64,000 nucleotides of DNA from contig JBCBBH010000005.1 in the NCBI GenBank assembly GCA_038531945.1, positions 240,192 through 304,191 on the forward strand, read 5' to 3'. The notes below the pieces were generated by a model that was not told the origin of the DNA, ran no database searches, and saw nothing but the letters and a program-made list of their open reading frames with translations. Source of the DNA: CALBPI01 sp038531945 (lineage in GTDB: Bacteria; Pseudomonadota; Gammaproteobacteria; Steroidobacterales; Woeseiaceae). Of this stretch, positions 34,456 through 44,298 are shown piece after piece (position 1 is the stretch's first letter; every line of letters begins with the position of its first letter). Position numbers and translations under genes: made by a program.

Positions 34456-35715
34456 ATGGCTTTAACGCAAGCAAGTGAAGAATTGAACGGAGGCGTGCGG
34501 CAGCGCGATCCGTCGCGTAAGCCGCGCGTTGTTTTCGTTGATGACGAAAAGCGGGTGCTGAACGCGATGCGGGCATTGTTCCGCCGCGATTATGAGCTAT
34601 TCCTGACCACATCTGGTGAGGAAGCCATCCGCATGTGCGTGGAAAAGGACGCAGACGTCATTGTCGCAGACCAGCGCATGCCCGAAATGGAAGGCGTTGA
34701 AGTGCTGGGCGCGGTTCGCGAACAAGCACCCCGCACCATGCGCATTTTGCTGACTGGCTACGCAGATCTGGATGCGATCGAAGGTTCGATCAACGTCGGT
34801 GAGGTTTTCCGCTTTCTGTCGAAGCCATGCCCGCCTGAGCATCTGAGAGCGACGATCGAGCTGGCTGTTGAGGCATCTGATGCGCCGATTCTCGAACCGA
34901 CGCCGACTGATTTCTCCGAGGTGTCACCCCAGCCAACGCCTGTGGCTGAGACGGAAGTAGCGGAGGAGTCGCGCGATGGTGCGGATGACACACCTGATGC
35001 TGCGATTGGCACGCAGACTCGACCGATCGGACGGCGACGCGGCCCTTCGCTTATTCCTGCGATGTTGGCAGCACGCGGCAAGGCCGATCCCGTTGAGGAT
35101 GCGCCTGAGCCCCAGCCCATTGATCGTGCCGCAGAAACCGGCGAACAGGTCATCTTGTCCGGCGACAGCGTCCAGCATGGTGCGCGTTCCGACGCGTTCC
35201 GCGATATGGAGGGCGTCGGCGTTGTTGTGTTCACGTTGAGTGACGAGTTCTTCAACGAGGTCCAGTCTGTACTCGGTTCCCGCTACAAGCTCTACCATGC
35301 AAATCGCTTGATCAAGGTGCTCGAGCTCATCATGCAACGCAAGGCTGGTGTGCTGATATCGGAAGTGAGCAGCGAAGGATCCGTGCTTCGTAAAGTCCTG
35401 AACAAATTCAAACAGCATCTTCCGGAACTGATCGCGATCGTCGTCAGTGATGATCGTGACGCGGCGGAGATGATTTCCTTGATCAACCATGGACAGGTCT
35501 TCCGCTACATGTCGAAGCCTGTGGCACACGATCGTTTGTTGCAAAACGTCAACGGCGGCGCGTTGCGTCACCTTCAAATGCGTGCTGATCCGAGCCTGAT
35601 CCCGAGGATGCAGGTTGAGACGAGCGAAGAGCTCGATCGAGTGAAGACGGGTGCAATGGACACCGTCATTGACCGCATCAAGTCGCTCGGTAAGTTCTGG
35701 CGCCGCAAGTCGTAG
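34456..35715 (+). CDS. Double-receiver response regulator, second receiver degenerate
   Basis: A 419-residue regulator. Receiver 1 (about 24-140) has D29/D30, the phospho-acceptor D72 in VIVADQRMP, T100 and K123, so it should accept phosphate from the adjacent kinase. After a linker of about 110 residues comes a second receiver-like domain (about 255-370) that keeps K354 (YMSKP) but has Glu303 where the Asp should be (LISEVSS) and lacks the upstream acidic pair. There is no DNA-binding or enzymatic output; the end is a basic, amphipathic tail (DRIKSLGKFWRRKS). A protein-interaction output is the best guess. Confidence 0.85.
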   Translation: MALTQASEELNGGVRQRDPSRKPRVVFVDDEKRVLNAMRALFRRDYELFLTTSGEEAIRMCVEKDADVIVADQRMPEMEGVEVLGAVREQAPRTMRILLTGYADLDAIEGSINVGEVFRFLSKPCPPEHLRATIELAVEASDAPILEPTPTDFSEVSPQPTPVAETEVAEESRDGADDTPDAAIGTQTRPIGRRRGPSLIPAMLAARGKADPVEDAPEPQPIDRAAETGEQVILSGDSVQHGARSDAFRDMEGVGVVVFTLSDEFFNEVQSVLGSRYKLYHANRLIKVLELIMQRKAGVLISEVSSEGSVLRKVLNKFKQHLPELIAIVVSDDRDAAEMISLINHGQVFRYMSKPVAHDRLLQNVNGGALRHLQMRADPSLIPRMQVETSEELDRVKTGAMDTVIDRIKSLGKFWRRKS

Positions 35716-35728
35716 GCGGACGCATCCG

Positions 35729-37111
35729 ATGGCTGTGAGTGGGGAACAAATGGACAACCTCGAACAAGGCATGGACGACGGGCCAAAACGTTCGATGGAC
35801 ACGCCGCTGCTTATCGGCGCGTTGGTAGTTGCCGGCGGCATGCTGGCCTATTTCTTTTTCGGCAAGGACTCTGCGGTCGTCGAGTCCGAGCCACCAATGA
35901 TCGTCGAAGCCACTCCCGAAGAAGAGCAGATTCAGGCGGTGATCGCCTCCGATTCGGTGTCGGATGAGTTACTGACCCGAGCGCGGCTGGCAGTCCAGTC
36001 CGGGATGCTCGTTGAACCCTCGAGCAACAACGCGTTGTACTACTACTCGCTGTACCTTGAACAAAACCCCGAAAATGCGGAAGCGGAAGCGGAGTTGAAC
36101 GAGGCCGTATCGGAGATTGGCACGCAGATCGCGACAGCAGTGGCCGATCGTGACTGGCAGCGTGGCGCATTCTTAGCGGAACAGATCAACAACGCAGGCG
36201 TTACGTCCAGTGCGGTGGATGCCTACCGCAGCGACCTTGAGAGTTTCCGTGAATCGCAAGGCAACGAGGCGATTGCTGCGGCCCGTCGAGGAGCAGAGGG
36301 CGAGGCAAATCGAATTCTTGATGGGCTTGCCGGGCTGCCGCGAGCTGAACCGGCCGCGTTGTTGGAGACGCGATCCGCCGTGCGCGACGCTCTGGTGGCC
36401 TACCGTGTGGAACAGCAAGCCGCTGCTGAGGCCGCCGCCGCGCGTCGTGCACGACAGCAGCGCGAGCAACAACAGCAGGCTGCCGCGGCGCGCGCACGCA
36501 GCGAAACGGCAGCCCCCCCGGCGACCTCCAGCGCTGCGGTTGTTGACCCGCTGGCCGGTGTTCGCACGGCACTCCGGGAGGGTACGCTCACCGGCTCTAG
36601 TGGCGCGATTGCGCAACTCCGCGATATTCCCGTAAACACAGAAGGGCGGGATCAGGTTCAGGCTCAACTTGTGGCGCTGCTTGGCACTGAGGCGCGCGAC
36701 GCGGCAAGCCGTGGTGACCTCGCATCAGCAGAATCACTGCAAGGTGAAATCGCTTCGTTGGATCCGAACGCTGCTGCCAATGTTCAGACCGCGATCGATC
36801 GGGCGTTTATCGAGTTAGCGGTTGCTGAGACGGTTTCTGCCGCGACTTTGCGGCGCGTTCGCGCTGTCGCGCCTGTGTATCCACGCACAGCGTTGCGGCG
36901 TGGCCTCAATGGCCGACTAAAAATCGAATTCACAGTGGCAACCGATGGCACTACGCGCGACATCGAGGTCGTAGAATCGAGCGCTGCATCGGGAGTTTTC
37001 GACCGCTCTGCTATTCGCGCCGTGTCCGAATGGCGCTATGAGCCACGAGAAGTTCGTGGGCAGGCGGTAGCTCAACGCGTGTATGCTTACCTGGACTACA
37101 ACCTAGAATAG
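35729..37111 (+). CDS. TonB family energy-transducer-like protein
   Basis: A protein of about 460 residues with one N-terminal membrane anchor (about 24-44, TPLLIGALVVAGGMLAYFFF), a long helical, Glu/Ala-rich periplasmic spacer with tetratricopeptide-like helices, a Gln/Arg-rich coiled stretch around 230-255 (QQREQQQQAAAARARS), and a C-terminal TonB domain (APVYPRTALRRGLNGRLKIE, RAVSEWRYEPREV, YAYLDYNLE). ATG 35729 follows the regulator stop by 14 bp; ATG 35750 with GGGGAA upstream is equally possible. No exbB or exbD is in the window. Confidence 0.78.
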   Translation: MAVSGEQMDNLEQGMDDGPKRSMDTPLLIGALVVAGGMLAYFFFGKDSAVVESEPPMIVEATPEEEQIQAVIASDSVSDELLTRARLAVQSGMLVEPSSNNALYYYSLYLEQNPENAEAEAELNEAVSEIGTQIATAVADRDWQRGAFLAEQINNAGVTSSAVDAYRSDLESFRESQGNEAIAAARRGAEGEANRILDGLAGLPRAEPAALLETRSAVRDALVAYRVEQQAAAEAAAARRARQQREQQQQAAAARARSETAAPPATSSAAVVDPLAGVRTALREGTLTGSSGAIAQLRDIPVNTEGRDQVQAQLVALLGTEARDAASRGDLASAESLQGEIASLDPNAAANVQTAIDRAFIELAVAETVSAATLRRVRAVAPVYPRTALRRGLNGRLKIEFTVATDGTTRDIEVVESSAASGVFDRSAIRAVSEWRYEPREVRGQAVAQRVYAYLDYNLE

Positions 37112-37125
37112 CCAGGGCGGACGGC

Positions 37126-38052
37126 TTGGCAGCACTCGACCAAGCGCAACTCAACTTCAACCCGGACGCGTTGCTGGCACTCAATGTGCTGCTAGCACTC
37201 ATCATGTTCGGTGTCGGTCTGGACCTGCGCTGGCGAGATGTCAGCAACCTGCGCGGCCGATGGCCGGTGCTCTTTGTCGGATTGGCGGGACAGTGGTTGC
37301 TCCTGCCGCTCGTCACAGTCGCGCTGGCGTTGGCACTTCAGCCACACCCTTCACTCGCCCTGGGTATGATCATCATCGCGGCCTGTCCAGGTGGCAGTGT
37401 CAGTAACTTCTTTTCGCATCTTGCAAAGGGTGATATTGCCCTGAGCATAGCGTTGTCGGCGATCACCAGCGCGATTTGTTTTGTGACGACTCCGTTCGCC
37501 ATCGTGTTCTGGGGGCAATTTGTGCCCGACGTGGCGGAGCTGCTTCGGGCGGTGCATATCGACTGGCTGCAGATGCTGGTGTTGGTGATTAGTGTGCTGT
37601 TGTTTCCGGCATGCGCCGGTGCACTGGTTGGCGCGCTGAGGCCGACGCTGGCGGACCGACTGCGTACACCCTTCAAGATCTTCTCGATGGGAGCGTTCGG
37701 CCTGTTTGTCGTCGTGGCGTTTGTGGCAAATGGCAAAGTGTTTGTCGCGCAAGCGCACGCGATCGTCGGCATCGCGGCGATCCACAACGGATTGGCCCTT
37801 CTGGCGGGCTTTCTGCTGGCGAGAGTCTGTCGACTCCATGACGGCGAAGCACGCTCCATCACGATCGAAGTCGGTATCCAGAACACCGCTTTGGGTTTGA
37901 CCGTTATCTTCACATTCTTTGCCGGGCTGGGTGGGACCGCATTGTTGACCGCTTGGTGGGGCGTGTGGCACCTGATCACTGGCGCAGGACTTGCCTTGTT
38001 GTGGCATGGGCGACCGCTTGGCGCGCCACGAGTGCGCGCTACGATGCAGTGA
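37126..38052 (+). CDS. Bile acid:sodium symporter (BASS) family protein
   Basis: A 308-residue transporter with about nine or ten hydrophobic segments; LIMFGVGLDLRWRDV, IIAACPGGSVSNFFSHLAKGDIALS and VGIQNTALGLTVIFTFFAG are family landmarks. BASS proteins move organic acids, often with sodium. The gene starts with TTG (the next in-frame ATG would remove the first helix) and follows the TonB-domain gene by 14 bp, so it probably belongs to the same operon. The substrate cannot be told. Confidence 0.9.
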   Translation: MAALDQAQLNFNPDALLALNVLLALIMFGVGLDLRWRDVSNLRGRWPVLFVGLAGQWLLLPLVTVALALALQPHPSLALGMIIIAACPGGSVSNFFSHLAKGDIALSIALSAITSAICFVTTPFAIVFWGQFVPDVAELLRAVHIDWLQMLVLVISVLLFPACAGALVGALRPTLADRLRTPFKIFSMGAFGLFVVVAFVANGKVFVAQAHAIVGIAAIHNGLALLAGFLLARVCRLHDGEARSITIEVGIQNTALGLTVIFTFFAGLGGTALLTAWWGVWHLITGAGLALLWHGRPLGAPRVRATMQ

Positions 38053-38099
38053 GCATGACAACGCAGTATGCTCAGGCAATGGGCAACCGGGGTGATGTG

Positions 38100-38771
38100 A
38101 TGCGATTGATCAACAAACAGGCAGTGATGGCAGTGCTATTTGCCAGTCTGGCAGCGACCAGCAGTGCAGAGGTACTGCACGCAGAAAAAACGGGCTTCGT
38201 GGTCCGACATGAACTGCGAATCGTAGCGCCGCGGGAGACTGTGTGGCGCATGTTGTTAGGCCATGTCGCTGAGTGGTGGGACGGGGCGCATACCTACTCC
38301 GGTGATGCGACTAATCTGTATATCGAACCGCGGGCCTTAGGCTGTTTTTGTGAAGACCTCGGGGCTGCAGATGCTGTGGTCCATCTGACGGTGACCGCAA
38401 TCCGCAAAGAGAATCTACTGCGCTTGACCGGTGGTCTGGGCCCTCTGGGCCTTATGGGTGTTGATGGCAATATGACGTTCAGTTTCGCAGATGATGAGAC
38501 CGGCACTGCTCTGGCGATGGAATATCGGGTCGGCGGTTATGATCCGGATGGGCTGGATCAGATCGCACCGGCGGTCGATGCGACACTTGGACTGCAGCTG
38601 GAACGGTTAGTCCGTTTGATCGAGACCGGCTCAGCATCTCCAGTTATGGACGAGTCCGTCGACGAGCAGGCAGAGCAGGCAGAGCAGGTCGAGCCGTCGG
38701 ATGATGCGCCGACTTCGGTTGATGAGGCTTCTGGCGATCAGGAAGCGGCGGAGGCGCCCGGTAGCGAGTGA
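38100..38771 (+). CDS. Exported SRPBCC (START/Bet v1-like) fold protein
   Basis: A 223-residue protein with a signal peptide (INKQAVMAVLFASLAATSSA), a START/Bet v1-like domain (RIVAPRETVWRMLLGHVAEWW, GGYDPDGLDQIAPAVDATLGLQLERL), and an acidic, repetitive tail (EQAEQAEQVEPSDDAP) to the end. The domain binds hydrophobic ligands in other proteins. ATG 38100 is chosen because it gives a clean signal sequence and has GGGGTGATG upstream; ATGs at 38055 and 38079 remain possible. It lies 47 bp after the BASS gene. Confidence 0.68.
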   Translation: MRLINKQAVMAVLFASLAATSSAEVLHAEKTGFVVRHELRIVAPRETVWRMLLGHVAEWWDGAHTYSGDATNLYIEPRALGCFCEDLGAADAVVHLTVTAIRKENLLRLTGGLGPLGLMGVDGNMTFSFADDETGTALAMEYRVGGYDPDGLDQIAPAVDATLGLQLERLVRLIETGSASPVMDESVDEQAEQAEQVEPSDDAPTSVDEASGDQEAAEAPGSE

Positions 38772-38811
38772 TGGCTGCCGCCGAACACGGTTCCGTTTCG
38801 TCGCGCAAAGA

Positions 38812-38843
38812 AAAGGGCCAGCGCCTTTCGGTGCCAGCCCTTT
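38812..38843 (-). terminator. Intrinsic terminator, best oriented for the leftward cytochrome operon
   Basis: The stem AAAGGGC/GCCCTTT encloses a CA/CA internal loop and a second stem, GCGCC/GGTGC, around TTTC. On the minus strand it is followed by TTTTCTTT, the expected U-tract; on the plus strand only TTT follows, so it may act weakly both ways. Confidence 0.7.
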
Positions 38844-38878
38844 CCGGTTGCAGACGGAAACGACACTGTCTGCTCGCT

Positions 38879-38898
38879 ACGATATCTCTCGATATCGT
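38879..38898. other. Perfect 8-bp hairpin in the 3' region of the DUF1501-like gene
   Basis: ACGATATC and GATATCGT flank a TCTC loop, 11 bp past the stop codon of the leftward gene. No T-tract follows, so it may be an RNA-stabilising stem rather than a terminator. Confidence 0.45.
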
Positions 38899-38908
38899 CT
38901 GATTCAGA

Positions 38909-40489
38909 TCACAAGATCGGATCGAAAGCCGTCAAGCTATCGCGCAGCGCAACGTTGCCCAGCCCATGTTGTGGGAACAAGGTCTCGAAAGATGCCTGGT
39001 CGCCATGTGCAGCTAGGTAGTTCAGAACAACCGCTTCGACCAGCAGATTGACGTTATTCGCTATAGGACTACTGCCCCGCTCACCGGAACCGTCTGGTCG
39101 GAAGTATCCGATCTGCTGGTGGTTCTCGGGTGCGATATTGTCGCCAGAAAACAGCTGCGGCCGACCGTTGGGGTTGTAAACCAAAATCATCGCCGCCGCG
39201 GTGCTCTGATTGTCACTGACCCATTCAAACTTGCCACGTCCTTCGACCGTGTCATCGATCACACCGTTGCTCGAGACGGAACCGTCGCTGAAAACATACA
39301 TGAACAGTGGCACGTTGCGGCGTGCCGCGTATTCGAGTGCCGCACCCATGCAACGTCCGGCGCGCAGGTCACGGATCTCACCGCGCGCGCGGCGACCACC
39401 GTGGTAGTCATAGCCACCCATCGTAATCGTGCCGGCACCCGCATACCCGTTTGCAACCAGTTTCATGATTGAAGCCGTCTTGCGGAATTCTCGATCGTCA
39501 TCGTACTCGGCTTGCGAGAAGATGCCGGTGGGTCCGACCAGGTCAGCATCCAGCGAAGGATTGAGCTGAGAAGGATCGCCGAATCGGTCGGCGAGGTCAG
39601 CTGACTTCAGGTAGCCACAACGCACCAGATCTTTGACGACGGCGTCGGCGCTGATTTGGGTATTGACGTTATCCATCTTGCGATCGCTGAGACGGTAGAC
39701 GGACTCCAGTACGGCAACCGCGTCTTCCTGCGACAACAGCCCAACCAGTTTGCCGGTGTCGACCAGGCCTGTGACGTCAGTTGGACGATCCACCTTCGTG
39801 GGACGGAGCGCGGCATCGATCATCGAGGCCGGAGCCATGGAGTTGCCACCAGACTCACTCGTGCGTGATCCAATCAGGTCCAGCAGTTCGCCCCGGGCAC
39901 CAGTGCGTGCGATGGCATACATTGGATTGTGGGGATTGTTGCCAGTATCGTTTTCCGATCGGTTGACCAGAATCGCGCCGTTGGTGTTAGCGATAGTCGT
40001 CGGCGAGCAACGCTCCAGAATACCGCGCAGGAACGCACTATCGGAGTGGAACGCCAGACCGAGGTCGGTGCGAATGAAATCATTCGTTCCGGTGTCCGGG
40101 TTGACCGACGCGGGCGTCATGTCTCCCGGCAGGCCTAACTTGTCGTAGCCTGCGGTCGACAGGAAGTCCAACTGACCGCCGGGACCGCCAACGAGTGCGT
40201 TGGATCCTGCAATATTGGCGCCACCTGCTAGATCGAAGCAGACGAATGGTATTCGACCTGCGCCGACCAGTTCGAGTCCACACCCGGATCTCAAAGGTTG
40301 TAGATCCGAAGAGAGTGCTGCCGCAGCCTCGCGCGGGTTGGCGAATAGACTGAACAGCCCGCCCGTAAGCGCTGTGGTCGTACCAGCCATGAACCCCTGA
40401 GCGATGAACTCGCGTCGGGTCACTGGACGTTTGTGGTCCGGGTGCAGCAGTGGCGCGTCCGGATGAAGATTTACTTTTTTCTTACCCAT
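38909..40489 (-). CDS. Tat-exported DUF1501-like protein
   Basis: A protein of about 526 residues from the ATG at 40489 (MGKKKVNL). It has a twin-arginine signal (RPVTRREFIAQGFMAGTTT) and a body resembling DUF1501: FVCFDLAGGANIAGSNALVGG, MGGYDYHGGRRARGEI, ALEYAARRNVPLFMYVFSDGS. The usual DUF1501 GWDTH and SEFGRT motifs are altered to GGYDYH and SDGSVSS. DUF1501 proteins are sulfatase/phosphatase-fold relatives of unknown activity. It is the last gene of a leftward unit with two c-type-cytochrome proteins and is followed by a terminator. The true family is probably a DUF1501 relative. Confidence 0.65.
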   Translation of the reverse strand: MGKKKVNLHPDAPLLHPDHKRPVTRREFIAQGFMAGTTTALTGGLFSLFANPREAAAALSSDLQPLRSGCGLELVGAGRIPFVCFDLAGGANIAGSNALVGGPGGQLDFLSTAGYDKLGLPGDMTPASVNPDTGTNDFIRTDLGLAFHSDSAFLRGILERCSPTTIANTNGAILVNRSENDTGNNPHNPMYAIARTGARGELLDLIGSRTSESGGNSMAPASMIDAALRPTKVDRPTDVTGLVDTGKLVGLLSQEDAVAVLESVYRLSDRKMDNVNTQISADAVVKDLVRCGYLKSADLADRFGDPSQLNPSLDADLVGPTGIFSQAEYDDDREFRKTASIMKLVANGYAGAGTITMGGYDYHGGRRARGEIRDLRAGRCMGAALEYAARRNVPLFMYVFSDGSVSSNGVIDDTVEGRGKFEWVSDNQSTAAAMILVYNPNGRPQLFSGDNIAPENHQQIGYFRPDGSGERGSSPIANNVNLLVEAVVLNYLAAHGDQASFETLFPQHGLGNVALRDSLTAFDPIL

Positions 40490-40508
40490 GATGTTTCTGC
40501 CTATGTTG

Positions 40509-42989
40509 TTACTGCACCAGCATAGCTGCACTGCCTAGAGCGGCAGAGCATGCAGCGATGCCAACGGTTTGTGTACGACCTGCGTCACAGCTTGCGCCGC
40601 AGGTGGTCAATCGACCGATCAGATTGTTCAATTCGCCCTCAACGACAGTGCGTTCCGGTTGGCTCGCCAATCCATTCCCGACGACGGCATCGAGGATCGG
40701 TGTGATCAGTAGGTCTCGACCCGCCTGATTCGCGAAAGCGGAATTCGCTGGCGCGTTGAAGTTCATGCCCGGGAAGAAGCTCGCGCGCAGCCCGGTGTCC
40801 GACACCAAGGCGTTGCAATACTCAACCGCCAGCTGCGAAATACCGACCTGGTGGGAGGCCAGGAAGCCATTCAACGCGTCCGAATTCGGCATTTGCTGCC
40901 GGACCAACTCGTAGGTCGTGCGGACATCCGGTTGTGTTCTCGGCACACCCGTGATCATCGACATCGTCGCGTCGATTTCCTCGAACGTCCGCACGCCAAT
41001 GTCAGCGACGGGTTCGCCGTCAACCGGTGGTGGCGGTGCGAGCGGTACCGGATCCAGACGAACATTCACGTTGTCGCCGAGGACGTCGAAGGACAGGAAG
41101 AACTCATCCCCTTCTGGACCTTGCTCCGCGGCGAATACTGCGCCGAGTTCGGTTAAAGGCTGTCCCAACTCTTCGAGAACCGAGCTGTCCAACATCGTGT
41201 CGAGGGTCCGATACGTCTGTCCGATCTCGATCTCGCGACCGTTGATGCCGACTCTGAGGCCTTGTAGCGGGATACCAGAGAACTCAGCAGTCTGATCGAG
41301 GCTGATGAAATGCGGCTCACTGAACAAGTACCCGAAATTATCAAACTGAGCGACTTCGAACAGAATGTATGCCTCCGGCACGTCGATCAGATGCGACACG
41401 CCGAACAGCAGGTAGAACTTCTCACCGACACCGGCATCAAAGTTCTGCAGGATCTGCGCTTCCGTCAACACACGGTTATGGATAGATACGTAGCGGAACG
41501 TACCTGCAAACTGCCCGTCGCCACTGACTTCATTACCCAATACAAACGCGTAGGTGTCATCCCACTCGTCGATGGAGCCGCCGCCGGCTTCATCATTCGA
41601 TTGAATCAGCTGACCGTTGACGTAGATCGAGCGACCATTGACCGGATCGAAGTTGGCGACGACGTGTTGTAGCGTCGATTGCAGAACTTCATCCGCACTT
41701 GGCGTCTGAATCAGCGGCATACCATTGGCATCGGTGACGCTGCTGCGGTTCTGGAACGTGTAGTCGTACAGCGTTTGACCCAGCGTGAAGTTGCGAGCCA
41801 TTGCACCGGCCGAGTAGCTGACGATGCGCGCCTGCTCCTGCGTAACGTTAGCCGGAACGACCCACGCTTCAATCGAGTATTCGCCAGTGTTCTGGATCAT
41901 GTCGAACAGCTTGCGGCTGTCTGCGGTTCTTGCTTGGCCGCGGCCCTCGCGAATCGTGACACCAAAGCCACCGACCCAGTCGAAGTCACCCGACAGCGTC
42001 AGGTCCATCGCTGGTGACACGCCGCTTGTATCGAATGCGGTTGTGCCTTGACCGGTCTTGAACTCATACGTGGCAATCGCATTCGCTTCGTAGCGGTTAC
42101 CGCCGCTGGCAGCCACACCGTCAAAGATGGTCAGCGCTCGGCTGATCGTCAGCGAAGGGTCAACCTGCGTCGGCGTGATGCTGTTTGCCATCGCCAGGAT
42201 TGCGGCTTCCATCTCGGTCGAGTTCGAAGAACAATCGCTCCAGCAATTATGGAACTCGCTACCCAAACGCAACACCAAGCGCGAATTTTCTGCATCGTCC
42301 AACGCGATTTTTGGTTTCGCGGCGTCGTAGGCCGTAATCAGATCGGCTTCTGCGAAGTAGGGCGATTGCGAGTTTGCTGCGCTCGACGTGTGACATCCTG
42401 AGCAGTATTGCGTCAGGATCGGATGCACAGTTGTCGCGAACAAAGTGGCGTCTGCCGGGAAGTTTCGGCTTGAACCTGGCTCCTTCGGAACTGGCGGTGT
42501 GAGATCGATCGTGCGACCGCCACCGGCGACCAAGTCGCCCGCCCAACCAGTTACCCAGGTCTCCATCAAGTCGGCGCAAACCGCATCGCTAGAAACCCAG
42601 CAGTTATGGCCACCGCCAACCTTGGTGACCAACCGAGAATCACCCGGAGCGGTTAGATTGGCTAGCGGATTGGAGTCTGCATAAGCCAAATTGATATCGT
42701 CGGTCCGCGCGAATGTCGGGACCTGCCCACCCGTACCGTGACAGTCGCCACAACCCGCTTCAGCCTGAATATTGTCCCAGACGTTGATGCGGAAGGCCTG
42801 GACGTCAGCTGTTGCGGGCGGTGGGCCGTTGTAGTTCGTGTCGTCAGGGACGCTCGTAACCGGGTTTTCTTGTGTTCCAGCACCACCGGAGCATGCGGAA
42901 ATCAGCACAGTCATAGCGATCAGAGCGATTCCGTTTCTGGCACGACGCGGGAGCTGTGCAACAGTATTCACTAGTATCTGTTTCATCAT
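40509..42989 (-). CDS. LamG-domain lipoprotein with two c-type heme motifs
   Basis: An 826-residue lipoprotein (lipobox LISACSGG). Two heme sites are seen: CGDCH near residue 80 and CSGCH near 198, each followed by an HNCW motif that may supply an axial His. A LamG/concanavalin-like domain follows (about 330-520; EYSIEAWVVPANVTQEQARI, VNGQLIQSNDEAGGGSIDEW, FRYVSIHNRVLTEAQIL), then a large uncharacterised region rich in acidic residues. Planctomycete-type PSCyt/LamG proteins have a similar logic. It lies 7 bp after the upstream cytochrome gene. Confidence 0.8.
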   Translation of the reverse strand: MMKQILVNTVAQLPRRARNGIALIAMTVLISACSGGAGTQENPVTSVPDDTNYNGPPPATADVQAFRINVWDNIQAEAGCGDCHGTGGQVPTFARTDDINLAYADSNPLANLTAPGDSRLVTKVGGGHNCWVSSDAVCADLMETWVTGWAGDLVAGGGRTIDLTPPVPKEPGSSRNFPADATLFATTVHPILTQYCSGCHTSSAANSQSPYFAEADLITAYDAAKPKIALDDAENSRLVLRLGSEFHNCWSDCSSNSTEMEAAILAMANSITPTQVDPSLTISRALTIFDGVAASGGNRYEANAIATYEFKTGQGTTAFDTSGVSPAMDLTLSGDFDWVGGFGVTIREGRGQARTADSRKLFDMIQNTGEYSIEAWVVPANVTQEQARIVSYSAGAMARNFTLGQTLYDYTFQNRSSVTDANGMPLIQTPSADEVLQSTLQHVVANFDPVNGRSIYVNGQLIQSNDEAGGGSIDEWDDTYAFVLGNEVSGDGQFAGTFRYVSIHNRVLTEAQILQNFDAGVGEKFYLLFGVSHLIDVPEAYILFEVAQFDNFGYLFSEPHFISLDQTAEFSGIPLQGLRVGINGREIEIGQTYRTLDTMLDSSVLEELGQPLTELGAVFAAEQGPEGDEFFLSFDVLGDNVNVRLDPVPLAPPPPVDGEPVADIGVRTFEEIDATMSMITGVPRTQPDVRTTYELVRQQMPNSDALNGFLASHQVGISQLAVEYCNALVSDTGLRASFFPGMNFNAPANSAFANQAGRDLLITPILDAVVGNGLASQPERTVVEGELNNLIGRLTTCGASCDAGRTQTVGIAACSAALGSAAMLVQ

Positions 42990-42996
42990 CCTCTCC

Positions 42997-44166
42997 TCAA
43001 TCGCCGATGCAGTAGGTTGCGGCTTCGGCGAAAGACTGCTTCAGGTTGTAACCCCCTGTCGTCAGCGAATTCACCATGTTGCCGAGCTCTGCACGATCAG
43101 CGGCATCCACCGGCTCGCGTAGGCATACATTGCGGAAAACTTTACGGGCTTGGCACTGAGCGAACTCTGCGCTGTTAGCCAGCTCCTGGCCCATTGACTT
43201 GGCACCGTTGCCTTGGCCCGGCAGAGACTCATCCCAGCCGAGCAAAGCATTGCGGCCCTGCCGCATGCGGTTTTCCCATGCGTCGTCCGGCGTGCGGAAT
43301 CCGAAAGGGAAGTTGGCGTCGTTATTAAAATACTTCGGATGCACTGCGCCCGCGGAGTATTCGATACGGCCGGTCTCCTCATTGAAGTTGTAGTAGGCGA
43401 ACGCCTGTGCCATCGGATCCATCACGCTGTGGCAGCCAATGCAGTTGTTGAGGAACAATCGGCTGTCGCCGCCCGGCGAGCGCGTCACGTCTTGCCGGAT
43501 ACGATCCGGTGGGCGCGTTACGTCTTTGACCTGTTCGAGGTCGTCACACAGGTGGTTGAGCAAAGTCCACCGGAACATCGCGCGGTTGGTGCCGGCAATG
43601 AAAAACGCTTCGGCCGCGGCGCGAGAAGTCATGACGCCAGCGGTAGCGTTGGCCGGTAGATCGGTCACCGCGGACTGTGTGGTGCGAACCAGCGCATCCT
43701 GCAGCGGCAGTGCGCGCGACTCAAGCTCCTCATACAGCCGATTGTCCGTCATGGAGTAACCCGGCAATCCAAGGCTCGTGTCGGCGACATAAACAATGTC
43801 TGCCGACAGCACCTGGTTAAAGGGTACCTCGTCGCGCACCATGCCGATGACCGTCGCAGTGTAATCGTTCAGCGGTGCAAAGACGTCGCCGTCACGATTG
43901 GTCCAGGGCGTCACGAAATTCTTCAATGTCACGTCGTAGAACGCGTCGTTTTGCATCGCAATCTGTGCGGCTCCTTCCGCATTGCCACCTGCGATCGCGG
44001 TCTCCATTGCATTCAGCACGGCTTCCGTCGGCGGAACGCCGGCGAGACGATCGTGCATCCTTTTGGCCTGCTCGCGAGGACCGGCGTTCGCGGTGGCCGA
44101 TGCCATCGCTAACGTCAGACCCAGGGTCGCCAGCAGCGTTGCCTTGCATCTCTGAATTGTGTTCAT
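42997..44166 (-). CDS. Exported c-type cytochrome protein with DUF1585/1588-like C-terminus
   Basis: A 389-residue protein from the ATG at 44166 (GAGCAGGGG upstream; a longer frame to 44313 is open but lacks a signal). The signal peptide is LLATLGLTLAMASATANA. One heme motif, CIGCH, lies near residue 242 in NNCIGCHSVMDPMAQAFAYY, a context known from planctomycete-style DUF1588/DUF1585 proteins. The C-terminus CQARKVFRNVCLREP has a Cys pair. It is the first gene of the leftward unit and is 869 bp from the divergent HzsA-like gene. Confidence 0.78.
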   Translation of the reverse strand: MNTIQRCKATLLATLGLTLAMASATANAGPREQAKRMHDRLAGVPPTEAVLNAMETAIAGGNAEGAAQIAMQNDAFYDVTLKNFVTPWTNRDGDVFAPLNDYTATVIGMVRDEVPFNQVLSADIVYVADTSLGLPGYSMTDNRLYEELESRALPLQDALVRTTQSAVTDLPANATAGVMTSRAAAEAFFIAGTNRAMFRWTLLNHLCDDLEQVKDVTRPPDRIRQDVTRSPGGDSRLFLNNCIGCHSVMDPMAQAFAYYNFNEETGRIEYSAGAVHPKYFNNDANFPFGFRTPDDAWENRMRQGRNALLGWDESLPGQGNGAKSMGQELANSAEFAQCQARKVFRNVCLREPVDAADRAELGNMVNSLTTGGYNLKQSFAEAATYCIGD

Positions 44167-44298
44167 GTGCCCCTGCTCTCGTTGATCGTCGGGATCGCTC
44201 CCAACGCGTAAACCGATAACCTGTTCGCCGATCCCGTTGCGCAGTGGCACAGCTCCATGTGCTCGGTCGCTAATGTGGTCGAAGTCGACACAATTTGC

